Source: Acidobacteriota bacterium (lineage in GTDB: Bacteria > Acidobacteriota > Terriglobia > Terriglobales > Acidobacteriaceae). From it: a DNA stretch of 9,510 bases. Position numbers and translations under genes: made by a program. Location of the stretch: positions 1 through 9,510 of the forward strand of contig JAGWML010000117.1 in assembly GCA_028873155.1 (NCBI GenBank). The letters are read 5' to 3'. The notes under the pieces were generated by a model. It was not told the origin of the DNA. It saw only the letters and a program-made list of their open reading frames with translations, and did no database searches. This document shows positions 1 to 6,889 of this stretch, piece by piece (the stretch's first letter is position 1; each line of letters starts with the position of its first letter).

Positions 1-217
1 AGATGGAACTGTATCAATCCGTACAGTGAGTGTGACCCAGAAGAAGCAGGCAACTGAATATGCTTCACTTGCATATCTCCAAAGGATTGATGTGACAAGT
101 AGTGGATTTGTAACGAAGTTTTCCGAGCCGGTACTCAAGGACGTGTTCCGTCGTGAGGACTTCGTGACTGACGGATTTGTGGACCTGACAGCGTTGCCAA
201 TGGGAAAGGCACAGTGA
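1..217 (+). CDS. 3' end of an unrecognised gene (partial)
   Basis: A reading frame is open from the left edge (codons begin at base 2) to a TGA at 215-217, giving 71 residues. A GTG at base 26 could be a start, but the frame continues upstream of it and no Shine-Dalgarno sequence precedes it, so this is more likely the C-terminus of a gene that begins outside the window. The visible protein is soluble and charged, ends in a run like VDLTALPMGKAQ, and has no cysteines, no membrane segment and no motif I recognise. GC is about 48% by my count over 1-217, against about 72% in a sampled hemE stretch (481-540), which hints at a different origin or weaker codon optimisation. It lies 64 bases upstream of hemE on the same strand. 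I assign no function. Confidence 0.42.
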   Translation, partial: DGTVSIRTVSVTQKKQATEYASLAYLQRIDVTSSGFVTKFSEPVLKDVFRREDFVTDGFVDLTALPMGKAQ

Positions 218-281
218 TATTCCCTGCCATCGGGATGGGTGGTTCCCAAGTCATACCGTCCGCCCGGTAAAATCAGCGTAT

Positions 282-1379
282 ATGGAAATGACTGATTCGA
301 ACGCGGCTGCTCCTGAGAGCAGCCCTGATACGATTCTGGACGGCAGCCGGTTTGTGCGGGCGTGTTTGCGCAAGCCCGTGGACCGGACGCCAGTGTGGTT
401 TTTGCGGCAGGCGGGGCGGTATATGCAGGAATACCGCGAGGTGCGGAAGCACCACACGCTGGTGGAGATCTGCAAGCAGCCGGAGCTGGCCGCGGAGGTG
501 ACGATTACCGCGGCGGAGAAGCTGGGCGTGGATGCGGCGATTATCTTTGCCGATCTGCTGCTGCCGCTGGAGCCGATGGGGCTGCCGTTTGAGTTCCAGG
601 CGGGCGAAGGGCCGGTGGTGCATCACCCGGTGCGGACGGCGGAGGATGTGAAGGCGCTCAGGACAGACCGAGCGGCGGAGCTGGGCTATGTGGCGCGTGC
701 GATTGAGAAGGTGGCGGCGCACTTTCGCGAGCGGCTGGGCGTGATCTGGTTCTGCGGCGCGCCGTATACGCTGGCGAGCTACATGATTGAGGGCGGCGGC
801 TCGCGGAATTACGTGCACACGAAGCAGATGATGTATGGCGATACGCTGGCGTGGCGCACGCTGCTGGACAAGATTGTGACGGTGCTGACGGAGTATTGCC
901 GCTTGCAGGTGCAGGCGGGCGCGGACGTGATTCAGATTTTTGATAGCTGGGTGGGGTCGCTTTCGCTGGCCGATTACAAGGACTATGCGTTTGAGGCGAG
1001 CAAGCGGCTGGTGCGCGCGGTGCAGGCGATGGGCGTGCCGGTGATCTACTTTGGCGTGGAGACGGCGGGGCTGCTGAGTGAGATGGCCTCGACCGGCGCG
1101 GACGTGATTGGGCTGGACTGGCGGCAGCCGCTGGACGAGGGCTGGCGCGCGGTGGGCCACGGCCACGCGGTGCAGGGGAATCTGGATCCGATTACGCTGT
1201 TTGCGCCGCCGGAGGTGCTTGAGCTGCGTGTGAAGGAGATTTTGCGCGCGGCAGGCGGACGGCCGGGGCACATCTTCAACCTGGGGCACGGGATTGTTCC
1301 GGGGACGCCGGTGGAGAACGTGCAGGCGGTGGTGAAGATGGTGCGTGAGTTCCGGCTGGAGGGTCCGGCGCGTGGCTAA
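282..1379 (+). CDS. hemE: Uroporphyrinogen decarboxylase (HemE)
   Basis: This cytosolic enzyme removes the four acetate carboxyls of uroporphyrinogen III to give coproporphyrinogen III in haem synthesis. The 365-residue product is near the usual family length (about 340-370). Family signatures run in order: RQAGRY with the substrate-binding arginines R42 and R46, FADLL with the essential aspartate D91, GAPYTL with Y162, IFDSW, GLDWR, QGNLDP, and GHGIVPGTP with H336. These match the known UroD active-site residues, so it should be active. The ATG at 282 has no good Shine-Dalgarno; a second ATG at 288 is possible. A TAAAAT box at 268-273 sits so close that a very short or leaderless transcript is conceivable, but I see no matching -35. 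hemH overlaps its last 8 bases, so the two are co-transcribed. Codons strongly favour G endings (gcg, ctg, gtg). Confidence 0.97.
   Translation: MEMTDSNAAAPESSPDTILDGSRFVRACLRKPVDRTPVWFLRQAGRYMQEYREVRKHHTLVEICKQPELAAEVTITAAEKLGVDAAIIFADLLLPLEPMGLPFEFQAGEGPVVHHPVRTAEDVKALRTDRAAELGYVARAIEKVAAHFRERLGVIWFCGAPYTLASYMIEGGGSRNYVHTKQMMYGDTLAWRTLLDKIVTVLTEYCRLQVQAGADVIQIFDSWVGSLSLADYKDYAFEASKRLVRAVQAMGVPVIYFGVETAGLLSEMASTGADVIGLDWRQPLDEGWRAVGHGHAVQGNLDPITLFAPPEVLELRVKEILRAAGGRPGHIFNLGHGIVPGTPVENVQAVVKMVREFRLEGPARG
1358..1363 (+). promoter_or_regulatory. Ribosome binding site for hemH, inside hemE
   Basis: GGAGGG lies 8 bases before the GTG at 1372. A longer frame could start at GTG 1345, but that would put this site inside the gene and add nine residues with no family counterpart. 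The site therefore fixes the hemH start at 1372 and shows translational coupling to the end of hemE. Confidence 0.75.
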
Positions 1380-2334
1380 GGAAGCGGTGCTGCTGCTGGC
1401 GCATGGAACGCCGGAGACGGTGGAGCAGATTCCCGAGTATCTGCGCAATGTGGTGAGCGGGCGGCCGCTGCCGCAGGCGGTGATTGAAGAGATTCAGCAC
1501 CGGTATGCACTGATTGGGCGGAGTCCGCTGACGGAGCTGACGATGGAGCAGGGCCGGATGGTGGAGGCCGCGCTGCATCGGTCGGGCGAGGCGGTGCGCG
1601 TGTATGTGGGGATGCGCAACTGGCGGCCGTATATTCCCGATGTGGTGAAGCAGATGCGCGCGGACGGTGTGGAGGCGGCGGCGGTGATTTGCCTGGCGCC
1701 GCAGAACTCGCGCACGAGCGTGGGACTGTATAAGCGGGCGACACAGGCCGAAGCGGGGCAGATGCGGATTGATTTTACGGAAGGCTGGGCGCAGCATCCG
1801 CTGCTGGCGGAGGCCTTTGCAGAGCGGCTGCGGGCGGCGATGACGCGGCTGCGGGCGGAGACGGGTGCGGCGGTTCCCGTTTTGTTTACGGCGCACAGCG
1901 TGCCGTGCCGGACGATCCAGACACCGGCGGCGAGTGAGGGCCAGCCACGGCATTGGCCAGGCGAGGGCGCCGACCCGTATGCGGAAGAGGCGAAGCACAC
2001 GGCGGAGCTGGTGGCGGCGCGCGTGCCGGAAATTCCGCGGTGGTGGTTTGCGTTTCAGAGCCAGGGCGCGAGCGGCGGGCCGTGGATTGGGCCGACGGTG
2101 GAGGCGACGCTGGATGCGATTGCGGCGGAGGGCGTGAAGACGCTGCTGCTGCAGCCGGTGGGTTTCCTGTGCGACCACGTGGAGATTTTGTACGACGTGG
2201 ATATTGCGTTCAAGGAATATGCGCGGAAGCTGGGGGTAAGGCTGGAGCGGCCGGAGTCACTGAATGCGTCGCCGACGCTGGCAGAGGCGGTGGCGGAGCT
2301 TGCGTGTGAGGGGCTGGCGCGGCTGCGCGGGTGA
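1372..2334 (+). CDS. hemH: Ferrochelatase, Bacillus/coproporphyrin-type-like (HemH/CpfC)
   Basis: It inserts ferrous iron into a porphyrin near the end of haem synthesis. The 320-residue length fits soluble bacterial ferrochelatases (about 310-340). The catalytic histidine is H175 in FTAHSVP and the conserved acidic residue is E271 in DHVEILYD. The N-terminal core (LAHGTPE), the YVGMRNWRPYI and VICLAPQNS stretches, and FQSQG followed by PWIGPTVE and PVGFLCDHVE align, from memory, better with Bacillus subtilis HemH than with E. coli or human enzymes. In the Bacillus enzyme that core reads MAYGTP and the tyrosine (Y13) contacts the metal; here the position is histidine, H11. The product may therefore be coproferrohaem rather than protohaem, which is inference. 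There is no N-terminal extension and no membrane segment. It overlaps hemE by 8 bases. No protoporphyrinogen or coproporphyrinogen oxidase follows, unlike the Bacillus hemEHY order. Confidence 0.94.
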   Translation: MAKEAVLLLAHGTPETVEQIPEYLRNVVSGRPLPQAVIEEIQHRYALIGRSPLTELTMEQGRMVEAALHRSGEAVRVYVGMRNWRPYIPDVVKQMRADGVEAAAVICLAPQNSRTSVGLYKRATQAEAGQMRIDFTEGWAQHPLLAEAFAERLRAAMTRLRAETGAAVPVLFTAHSVPCRTIQTPAASEGQPRHWPGEGADPYAEEAKHTAELVAARVPEIPRWWFAFQSQGASGGPWIGPTVEATLDAIAAEGVKTLLLQPVGFLCDHVEILYDVDIAFKEYARKLGVRLERPESLNASPTLAEAVAELACEGLARLRG

Positions 2335-2638
2335 GGGTAAAGAGCGTTCACGTCCGAGGCCGCAGTATTTGCTCGTCCGGCATCTGAGGCTCATTCGTCC
2401 AAGGTTTTGCACCGTGAGCCGTTCTGAAAATTCGATCGATGCATCCTCTGACATCGAGGCCATGGTCCGCGCTTGAGCCGATGAAGTCGGCAAAGAAAGT
2501 CCCCACTCGTGGATCGTCTGTATAGGCCCAGCCCATCCGCACTGATAGCGGCTCTCTTCAACAGGCGTCATCCATTCATCCTGCTCACGACTGCGAGCGT
2601 GTTGAATGATCGACCCGCGCCAGGGCGATTCCGCACAG
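2335..2638. other. Gene-poor gap between convergent hemH and glgP
   Basis: About 300 bases lie between the hemH stop and the glgP terminator. I see no plus-strand terminator with a T-run for hemH. Small inverted repeats are present: a 6-bp one (TCGATG/CATCGA) at 2436-2457 and a 5-bp hairpin (GCCGA/TCGGC) at 2477-2491. Neither looks like a terminator. The only protein-like signal is the minus-strand small ORF listed separately. I see no tRNA, insertion-sequence end or array repeat. Confidence 0.6.
2348..2542 (-). CDS. Possible small hypothetical protein, perhaps frameshifted
   Basis: A 64-residue frame starts at GTG 2542 and ends at TGA 2348, convergent with hemH and 13 bases from its stop. 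Its composition looks protein-like (for example VGTFFADFIGSSADHGLDV), and I recognise no family. A purine stretch (AGAGAG) about 9 bases upstream is a weak ribosome site. A different reading is that it is the 3' part of a broken gene. In the adjacent frame an ATG at 2571, preceded by AGGA at a normal distance, encodes MTPVEESRYQCGWAG. One extra G at the GGG run (complement of 2527-2529) would join the two frames into a protein of about 74 residues. It may also be chance; no homology is known to me. Confidence 0.22.
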   Translation of the reverse strand: MRMGWAYTDDPRVGTFFADFIGSSADHGLDVRGCIDRIFRTAHGAKPWTNEPQMPDEQILRPRT

Positions 2639-2685
2639 AAAAAGCCCCGGAAAGATCTCCCTTTGCAGGAGACGTTTCCGGGGCT
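2639..2685 (-). terminator. Rho-independent terminator of glgP
   Basis: A perfect 11-bp inverted repeat (AGCCCCGGAAA at 2643-2653, TTTCCGGGGCT at 2675-2685) encloses a second 5-bp stem (TCTCC 2656-2660, GGAGA 2668-2672). On the minus strand the hairpin is followed directly by five T residues (complement of 2639-2643), and it lies 25 bases past the glgP stop. On the plus strand no T-run follows, so it acts mainly on the minus strand. Confidence 0.9.
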
Positions 2686-2710
2686 GTTGCTCTTCGGCAA
2701 CCGCTTCAGG

Positions 2711-4474
2711 CTATCCGGCGTAGACGGGTTCTTCCACCTGTGCCTTCGACATCAGCCGCACGGGATAATACGAGTTGCGTGTGTACTGCTTCACCATGCG
2801 GTTGGTGTTGAAGTAGGAGCCGTTGAAGGCCAACGTCGTCCGCATCATGCGCGCCCAGTGTTCTCTGCCTTCCAGATAAAGCGGCACAACCGCGTTCTCC
2901 AGCTTGCCATAGAGGGATTGCGCTTCGGCGTCATCGTCGGCGCCGTCTTCAATGGCCCAGCCCGTGAAGCCTTCGATGCAGCCCTCAATCCACCAGCCGT
3001 CGAGGATGGACAGGCTCGGGACGCCGTTCATCGCAGCCTTCATGCCGCTGGTGCCGGAGGCTTCATACGGCCGCCGCGGCGTGTTGACCCACACGTCCAC
3101 GCCCGCTGTGAGAAGAGCGCCGAGATCCCAGGCGTAGTTTTCGAGATAGACGATGCGCAGCATTTCGTTGGAGAGCTTGCCGGCGGTCTCGATGACATGA
3201 TGGATGAGCGCCTTGCCCGGTCCATCCTGCGGATGCGCCTTGCCGGCATAGAGGATTTGCAGGCCGCCGGCCTTGGTTGCGATCTCCAGCAGCCGCTCCG
3301 GTTCCTTCAACAGCAGGCTGGCGCGCTTGTACGTGGCCGCACGGCGTGCAAAGCCGAGCGTCAGCACGTTGGGGTTGAGGACCAGCCCGGCGCGCGACGC
3401 CACCTCGCTGAGCAGCGTCTCCTTGGCGCGTGCGTGCGCGTGCAGGATCTCCTGCTCAGGAATCTCAATCGCATTGCGCAGATACAGGTTGTCGCGCCGC
3501 CATGCGGGCAGGTGCGTATCCAGCATCTGCTGGATCGGCTCACACATCCAGGTGGAAGCATGCACGCCGTTGGTGATCGAATCGATCGCAAAGCCGGGGA
3601 ACATCTCGCGAGACACCTTGCCGTGCTGCATCGCCACAGCATTGGCGTAGCGCGAGAGCCGCAGCGCCAGCAGGGTCATGTTGAGCAGCCCATCTTCAAA
3701 GCAGCGCAGCTGCTCCAGGCGTGCCGAGCGCTCACCGCCCAGGATGCGAACCACCTGCTCCATCGAAAAACGATCGTGCCCGGCAGGGACAGGCGTATGA
3801 GTCGTGAAGACGCAACGCTGCCGCACGCTCTGGATGTCCGAATCTGACACGACACCCAGTGGGCCCCCGCCCATCTGGCTTTCCAGCAGGCTCAGCGTGA
3901 GCAATGCCGCGTGCCCTTCGTTCATGTGATACACGTTCAGATGCAGACCGAGCGCGGCGGCCATGCGCGCGCCGCCCATGCCCAGCACAATCTCCTGCTG
4001 CAGGCGATAGTTGGTGTCGCCGCCATAGAGGTGATCCGTCAGGGCGCGATCCCAGCCCGAATTCTCGTCGAGGTCCGTATCGAGCAGGTAAATGGGAACT
4101 ACATGGCCAGACCGGCCCTGCAAGTCATGGCGCCAGGCCCGCACCGTCACCACGCGATCCTCAATGGCGACCGTCACCCGGACAGGTTCTTCCGTGCAGA
4201 AGTCCGCGGGATTCCAGGGCTGAATCTCTTCGGTTTGGTCCCCGGCGCTGTCCAGATGCTGCTGAAAATAGCCTTTGCGATGCGCCAGCGAAAACGCAAC
4301 CAGCGGGACGCTCAGGTCCGCAGCCGAGCGCAGTGTGTCGCCTGCCAGCACGCCCAAGCCGCCGGAGTAGGTGGGCATTGCAGGCTGAATGGCGATCTCC
4401 ATCGAGAAATATGCGACCAGGCCCGATTGCGGAAATGACTCATAGGAAAAAGGCTTGCCAGAGTTGGATTGCAT
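2711..4474 (-). CDS. glgP: Alpha-glucan (glycogen/maltodextrin) phosphorylase, short GT35 type
   Basis: It phosphorolyses alpha-1,4-glucan to release glucose-1-phosphate, using pyridoxal phosphate, in the cytosol. The 587-residue product has the GT35 hallmarks in order: VAYFSMEIAI and MPTYSGGLGVLAGD near residues 20-45, YHMNEGHAAL, FTTHTPVPAGHDRF, ITNGVHASTW, FARRAATYKR, and RRPYEASGTSGMKAAMNG, where K479 is the expected PLP lysine. It is clearly shorter than the classical 750-850-residue GlgP/MalP enzymes and matches the compact archaeal/bacterial subgroup. I chose ATG 4474. A frame extension to TTG 4534 adds 20 residues outside the conserved domain and lacks a ribosome site. The gene follows galK on the same strand after 279 bases, so it probably has its own promoter, and it ends at a strong terminator. 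No glycogen synthase or branching enzyme is in view, so the true polymer is uncertain. Confidence 0.93.
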   Translation of the reverse strand: MQSNSGKPFSYESFPQSGLVAYFSMEIAIQPAMPTYSGGLGVLAGDTLRSAADLSVPLVAFSLAHRKGYFQQHLDSAGDQTEEIQPWNPADFCTEEPVRVTVAIEDRVVTVRAWRHDLQGRSGHVVPIYLLDTDLDENSGWDRALTDHLYGGDTNYRLQQEIVLGMGGARMAAALGLHLNVYHMNEGHAALLTLSLLESQMGGGPLGVVSDSDIQSVRQRCVFTTHTPVPAGHDRFSMEQVVRILGGERSARLEQLRCFEDGLLNMTLLALRLSRYANAVAMQHGKVSREMFPGFAIDSITNGVHASTWMCEPIQQMLDTHLPAWRRDNLYLRNAIEIPEQEILHAHARAKETLLSEVASRAGLVLNPNVLTLGFARRAATYKRASLLLKEPERLLEIATKAGGLQILYAGKAHPQDGPGKALIHHVIETAGKLSNEMLRIVYLENYAWDLGALLTAGVDVWVNTPRRPYEASGTSGMKAAMNGVPSLSILDGWWIEGCIEGFTGWAIEDGADDDAEAQSLYGKLENAVVPLYLEGREHWARMMRTTLAFNGSYFNTNRMVKQYTRNSYYPVRLMSKAQVEEPVYAG

Positions 4475-4753
4475 TGAGCGATCTCTCTGCCGCGTCGATT
4501 TTGCCGCGCGGCTCAGGGATTGAATTGAAAGCAAAGGGAAACAGGTCCAGCTCGCCCAGACGGCGGCGATCCTGACCTGGTTAGAACCCTGCCTAATTTT
4601 AACAAGGACGAAATAAAAACAGGCTGAAAATCAGTGCGGCGCTGAAACGGCGGTGTGCAAAAACAGGCACGAAAGTTGCAGTGATGTCACAAACCTGTGT
4701 GGCAGAACGCTATGCAAGGTGCCTGCGGCACTCGGCACCCGCTTGAGTAGCTC
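4475..4753 (-). promoter_or_regulatory. glgP leader and probable promoter region
   Basis: This 279-base gap separates galK from glgP. It includes an AT-rich patch at about 4591-4630 in otherwise GC-rich DNA. On the minus strand a TAAAAT hexamer (complement of 4596-4601) could be a -10 box, giving a leader of roughly 115 bases, but I find no convincing -35 at the right distance. Short direct repeats sit just upstream of it. The promoter is a guess from composition and spacing. Confidence 0.35.
4615..4668. repeat. Direct repeat AAAAACAGGC upstream of glgP
   Basis: The 10-mer AAAAACAGGC occurs at 4615-4624 and again at 4659-4668, start to start 44 bases, about four helical turns. A second pair, GCTGAAA, occurs at 4623-4629 and 4641-4647. 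All lie upstream of the candidate glgP -10 box, where activator or repressor sites would be expected. They could also be chance in an A-rich patch. Confidence 0.35.
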
Positions 4754-4759
4754 CTACTC
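4718..4759 (-). terminator. Two small hairpins at the galK stop, weak terminator candidate
   Basis: GAGTAG (4745-4750) and CTACTC (4754-4759) form a 6-bp hairpin with a 3-base loop that includes the galK TAG stop. GGTGCC (4718-4723) and GGCACC (4734-4739) form a second 6-bp stem just downstream on the minus strand. Neither is followed by a T-run, so Rho-independent termination is doubtful; they may instead pause polymerase or protect the mRNA 3' end. Confidence 0.3.
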
Positions 4760-5908
4760 CACTTGATGCGCCCCAGCGCTCGCATGGCAGATGTGAACCT
4801 CGGGCACAATTCCGATCTCAGCCGAATACCGCGCGCCAAGAGCTTCCGCAAATTCAGCCGCATGCGCGGCTTCCACCAGATTGACGGTGCAGCCGCCGAA
4901 TCCTCCACCGGTGAGCCGCGCTCCAATCAGCCCCGGCAGGTCCTGCGCCAGCGCCACCATGGCATCGGCCTCAACGCAGCTGGCCTCGAAGTCCTGGCTA
5001 TAGCTCCTGTGCGCCTCCGCCATCAGGCGGCCCAGTTGTGCAAGGTTGTTGCTCATCAGCGCGTCGGCTGCTGCCACCGTCCGAAGGTTCTCAGTAATCA
5101 CGTGCCGGGCGCGCTTCAGCGCATTCGAACTCATCTCTCCACCCCACTGGTGAAGATCACTTACCGTGGCGTCGCGCAGAAAGCGCACCTCTGGCCGGTG
5201 ACGGGCGATGACCGCGCAAGCCTCTTCCACCTCCGCGCGCCGCGTGGTGTACTCGCCTCCGGCCACGGAATGCTTCACCATGGTGTTCGCAATGACCAGC
5301 GCAATGCTGTGGGGAATGGGCGCAAGCTTGTAGCTTAGATCGCGGCAGTCCAGCAGCAGCGCGTGGTCCCTGGCACCGTTGGCAGAGATGAATTGATCCA
5401 TGATGCCGCAGTTTGCGCCGACGAACTCATTCTCAGCGCGTTGGCAGAGCCGCGCCAGCACCGGCCCCGGCATCTGAACTCCAAGAAGGCTCGTCGCCGC
5501 CAGCGCCGTCGCCACTTCCAGCGCTGCGGAGCTGGAGAGACCCGAAGCCACCGGCACGTCGCCCCAGAGGCTCAGGCTCATCGCAGGAATCCGGTGGCCT
5601 TCCCCGGCGAGAATCGCCATCACACCCATCGGGTAGTCAGTCCATTGCCCTTCACGCCGCAGGGGCAATGCCGAAACATCGTAGCTTTGCTCCTGGCTAA
5701 AGTTCTCTGAATACAGCACCACCTTGCCGTCGGACCGGGGCGAGATGGCCGCGAGCGTGGCGAAGTCAATGGCAGCCGGCATCACAAATCCTTCGGCGTA
5801 GTCCGTATGTTCGCCAATCAGATTCACGCGTCCCGGAGCCGCAAAGATCGATGGTGCAGTCTGAAATCGTTTCAGGTGGATAGAACGCAGAGCAGCAGGA
5901 TCATGCAT
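4754..5908 (-). CDS. galK: Galactokinase
   Basis: It phosphorylates alpha-D-galactose at C1 with ATP, the entry step of the Leloir pathway, in the cytosol. The 384-residue length is normal for bacterial GalK. It carries the galactokinase signature GRVNLIGEHTDY at residues 26-37 (R27 is the expected catalytic arginine), the GHMP ATP-binding loop GLSSSAA at about 123-129, GIMDQF with catalytic aspartate D171, and the C-terminal GHMP motif LTGGGFGGC. I chose ATG 5908, which overlaps the upstream mutarotase-like gene by 8 bases. An ATG at 5938 would add ten residues, and the open frame reaches 6085 but lies within the neighbour. The overlap indicates translational coupling, so GalK output should follow that of the epimerase-like protein. 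galT and galE are not in the window. Confidence 0.96.
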   Translation of the reverse strand: MHDPAALRSIHLKRFQTAPSIFAAPGRVNLIGEHTDYAEGFVMPAAIDFATLAAISPRSDGKVVLYSENFSQEQSYDVSALPLRREGQWTDYPMGVMAILAGEGHRIPAMSLSLWGDVPVASGLSSSAALEVATALAATSLLGVQMPGPVLARLCQRAENEFVGANCGIMDQFISANGARDHALLLDCRDLSYKLAPIPHSIALVIANTMVKHSVAGGEYTTRRAEVEEACAVIARHRPEVRFLRDATVSDLHQWGGEMSSNALKRARHVITENLRTVAAADALMSNNLAQLGRLMAEAHRSYSQDFEASCVEADAMVALAQDLPGLIGARLTGGGFGGCTVNLVEAAHAAEFAEALGARYSAEIGIVPEVHICHASAGAHQVE

Positions 5909-6881
5909 GAGTGGATTCTCTTTCAGCCAATTCAACATCAACCGTCGTGTACCAGGAGTACGAGCTGCCGGGCGCCAGGCTGCGGGACCAGCTTCCCGTT
6001 TGAGCCAGTGAATCCACTGGGGCTGTGGCCGGTTCGAGTGCGACGCAGTTCTGTTTGGGGCCGGAGCCTTCGGGCCATCCGCCATAGCAGAGCCACATAC
6101 CCAGATACGGAGTTTTGCCGGCGTCGAAGCGCACCCGGATTCTCAATCCAGCCGAGGGCCTGTGCAGGACACACCATGCGGATGCGGAGTCGAGCGGACC
6201 CGCGAAGACTTTTTCTCCAATGGCAGAGGAAGCAGGCTCGACCCGAGCCAGATTGGCGACGCTTCCATTAGTCAGCGTTGCCAGCGGCCATGCGACCGAT
6301 TCGCCGGGCGCACCGAGCCGGCCGCGCGCCGAGCCTTCAATCCGAAGAGTCGTAATCGTCTGGGGCAGCTCGATGAAATCACCACGCTCCACAGCAAAGA
6401 GTGGGTGTGCCGACCAGGACCACGGAACGTCACAGGCTCCTCTATTCGAAAGGATGTACTCAAGGCGCAGGCTCCAGCCCGTGTCCGTCTTTGCCAGTCC
6501 GATACTCCGCTCCAATCTCAAAGGAAGCGAGAAGCAATCCGCGCGATGCCTCACCACCGCCGAGCCGTTGTCGATCGCCTCCCACATCACGCGCCACAGG
6601 TCGCCGTGGTCTGGCACGGCAACCGGGCCATCCGGTCCCTGCGCCGTGCAGGCGGCCACTGAGGGCAGGCACTCATCCCAGCCGCTCGCATCACTCTGTT
6701 CAAACAGCATGTCGCGGGTACGAGGCAGCGCCGGGGCGAGTGGCTGCTGCAGGAGTTCCCTGCCCTTGTGCTGGATCGAGGCGATCTTTCCGCCGAGGTA
6801 CGGCGAGAGGGTAACGCAGAGATCGCCGCTCTGAATGAGAACGTTTTCTTTCTCGCGTTCAAGAACAGGCTGAATCCCCAT
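5901..6881 (-). CDS. Aldose 1-epimerase (mutarotase)-like protein
   Basis: It probably interconverts alpha and beta anomers of a hexose, supplying alpha-galactose to GalK. The 326-residue product has the galactose-mutarotase-fold landmarks: H92 in PDHGDLW, H159 in SAHPLF, and E283 in ALEPATAP. These correspond to the two histidines and the glutamate base of GalM enzymes. Sequence around them is divergent from E. coli GalM (no NHFN-type signature), so substrate could be another sugar or a sugar-6-phosphate, and I give no gene symbol. No signal peptide is visible. AGGGGAG, overlapping the end of the upstream decarboxylase gene, is a usable but rather distant ribosome site (about 12 bases from the ATG). 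The gene starts 8 bases after the decarboxylase stop and overlaps galK by 8 bases, so it is the middle gene of a three-gene operon. Confidence 0.83.
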   Translation of the reverse strand: MGIQPVLEREKENVLIQSGDLCVTLSPYLGGKIASIQHKGRELLQQPLAPALPRTRDMLFEQSDASGWDECLPSVAACTAQGPDGPVAVPDHGDLWRVMWEAIDNGSAVVRHRADCFSLPLRLERSIGLAKTDTGWSLRLEYILSNRGACDVPWSWSAHPLFAVERGDFIELPQTITTLRIEGSARGRLGAPGESVAWPLATLTNGSVANLARVEPASSAIGEKVFAGPLDSASAWCVLHRPSAGLRIRVRFDAGKTPYLGMWLCYGGWPEGSGPKQNCVALEPATAPVDSLAQTGSWSRSLAPGSSYSWYTTVDVELAERESTHA

Positions 6882-6889
6882 CCCCTGTA

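Noticed and set aside
1345..1371. Upstream GTG start for hemH
   Set aside because: It would place the strong GGAGGG site inside the gene and add residues not found in the family.
273..1448. Long minus-strand open frame (391 codons) opposite hemE
   Set aside because: It is rich in Arg, His, Pro and Leu, has no motif, and mirrors the codon pattern of hemE. In GC-rich genes the opposite strand often lacks stops.
1276..2178. Minus-strand open frame (300 codons) opposite hemH
   Set aside because: Same artefact: low-complexity Arg/His/Pro sequence fully covered by a well-supported ferrochelatase.
2606..3847. Plus-strand open frame (413 codons) opposite glgP
   Set aside because: It begins inside the glgP terminator region and is antisense to a clear phosphorylase with all its motifs. 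No family features are visible.
4475..4534. TTG start giving glgP 20 extra residues
   Set aside because: There is no ribosome site, and the extension precedes the conserved N-terminal block without family match; ATG 4474 is preferred.
4681..4700. CRP-like site around GTGATGTCACAAA
   Set aside because: The half-sites lack the 6-base spacing of TGTGA-N6-TCACA, and the position behind galK gives no support.
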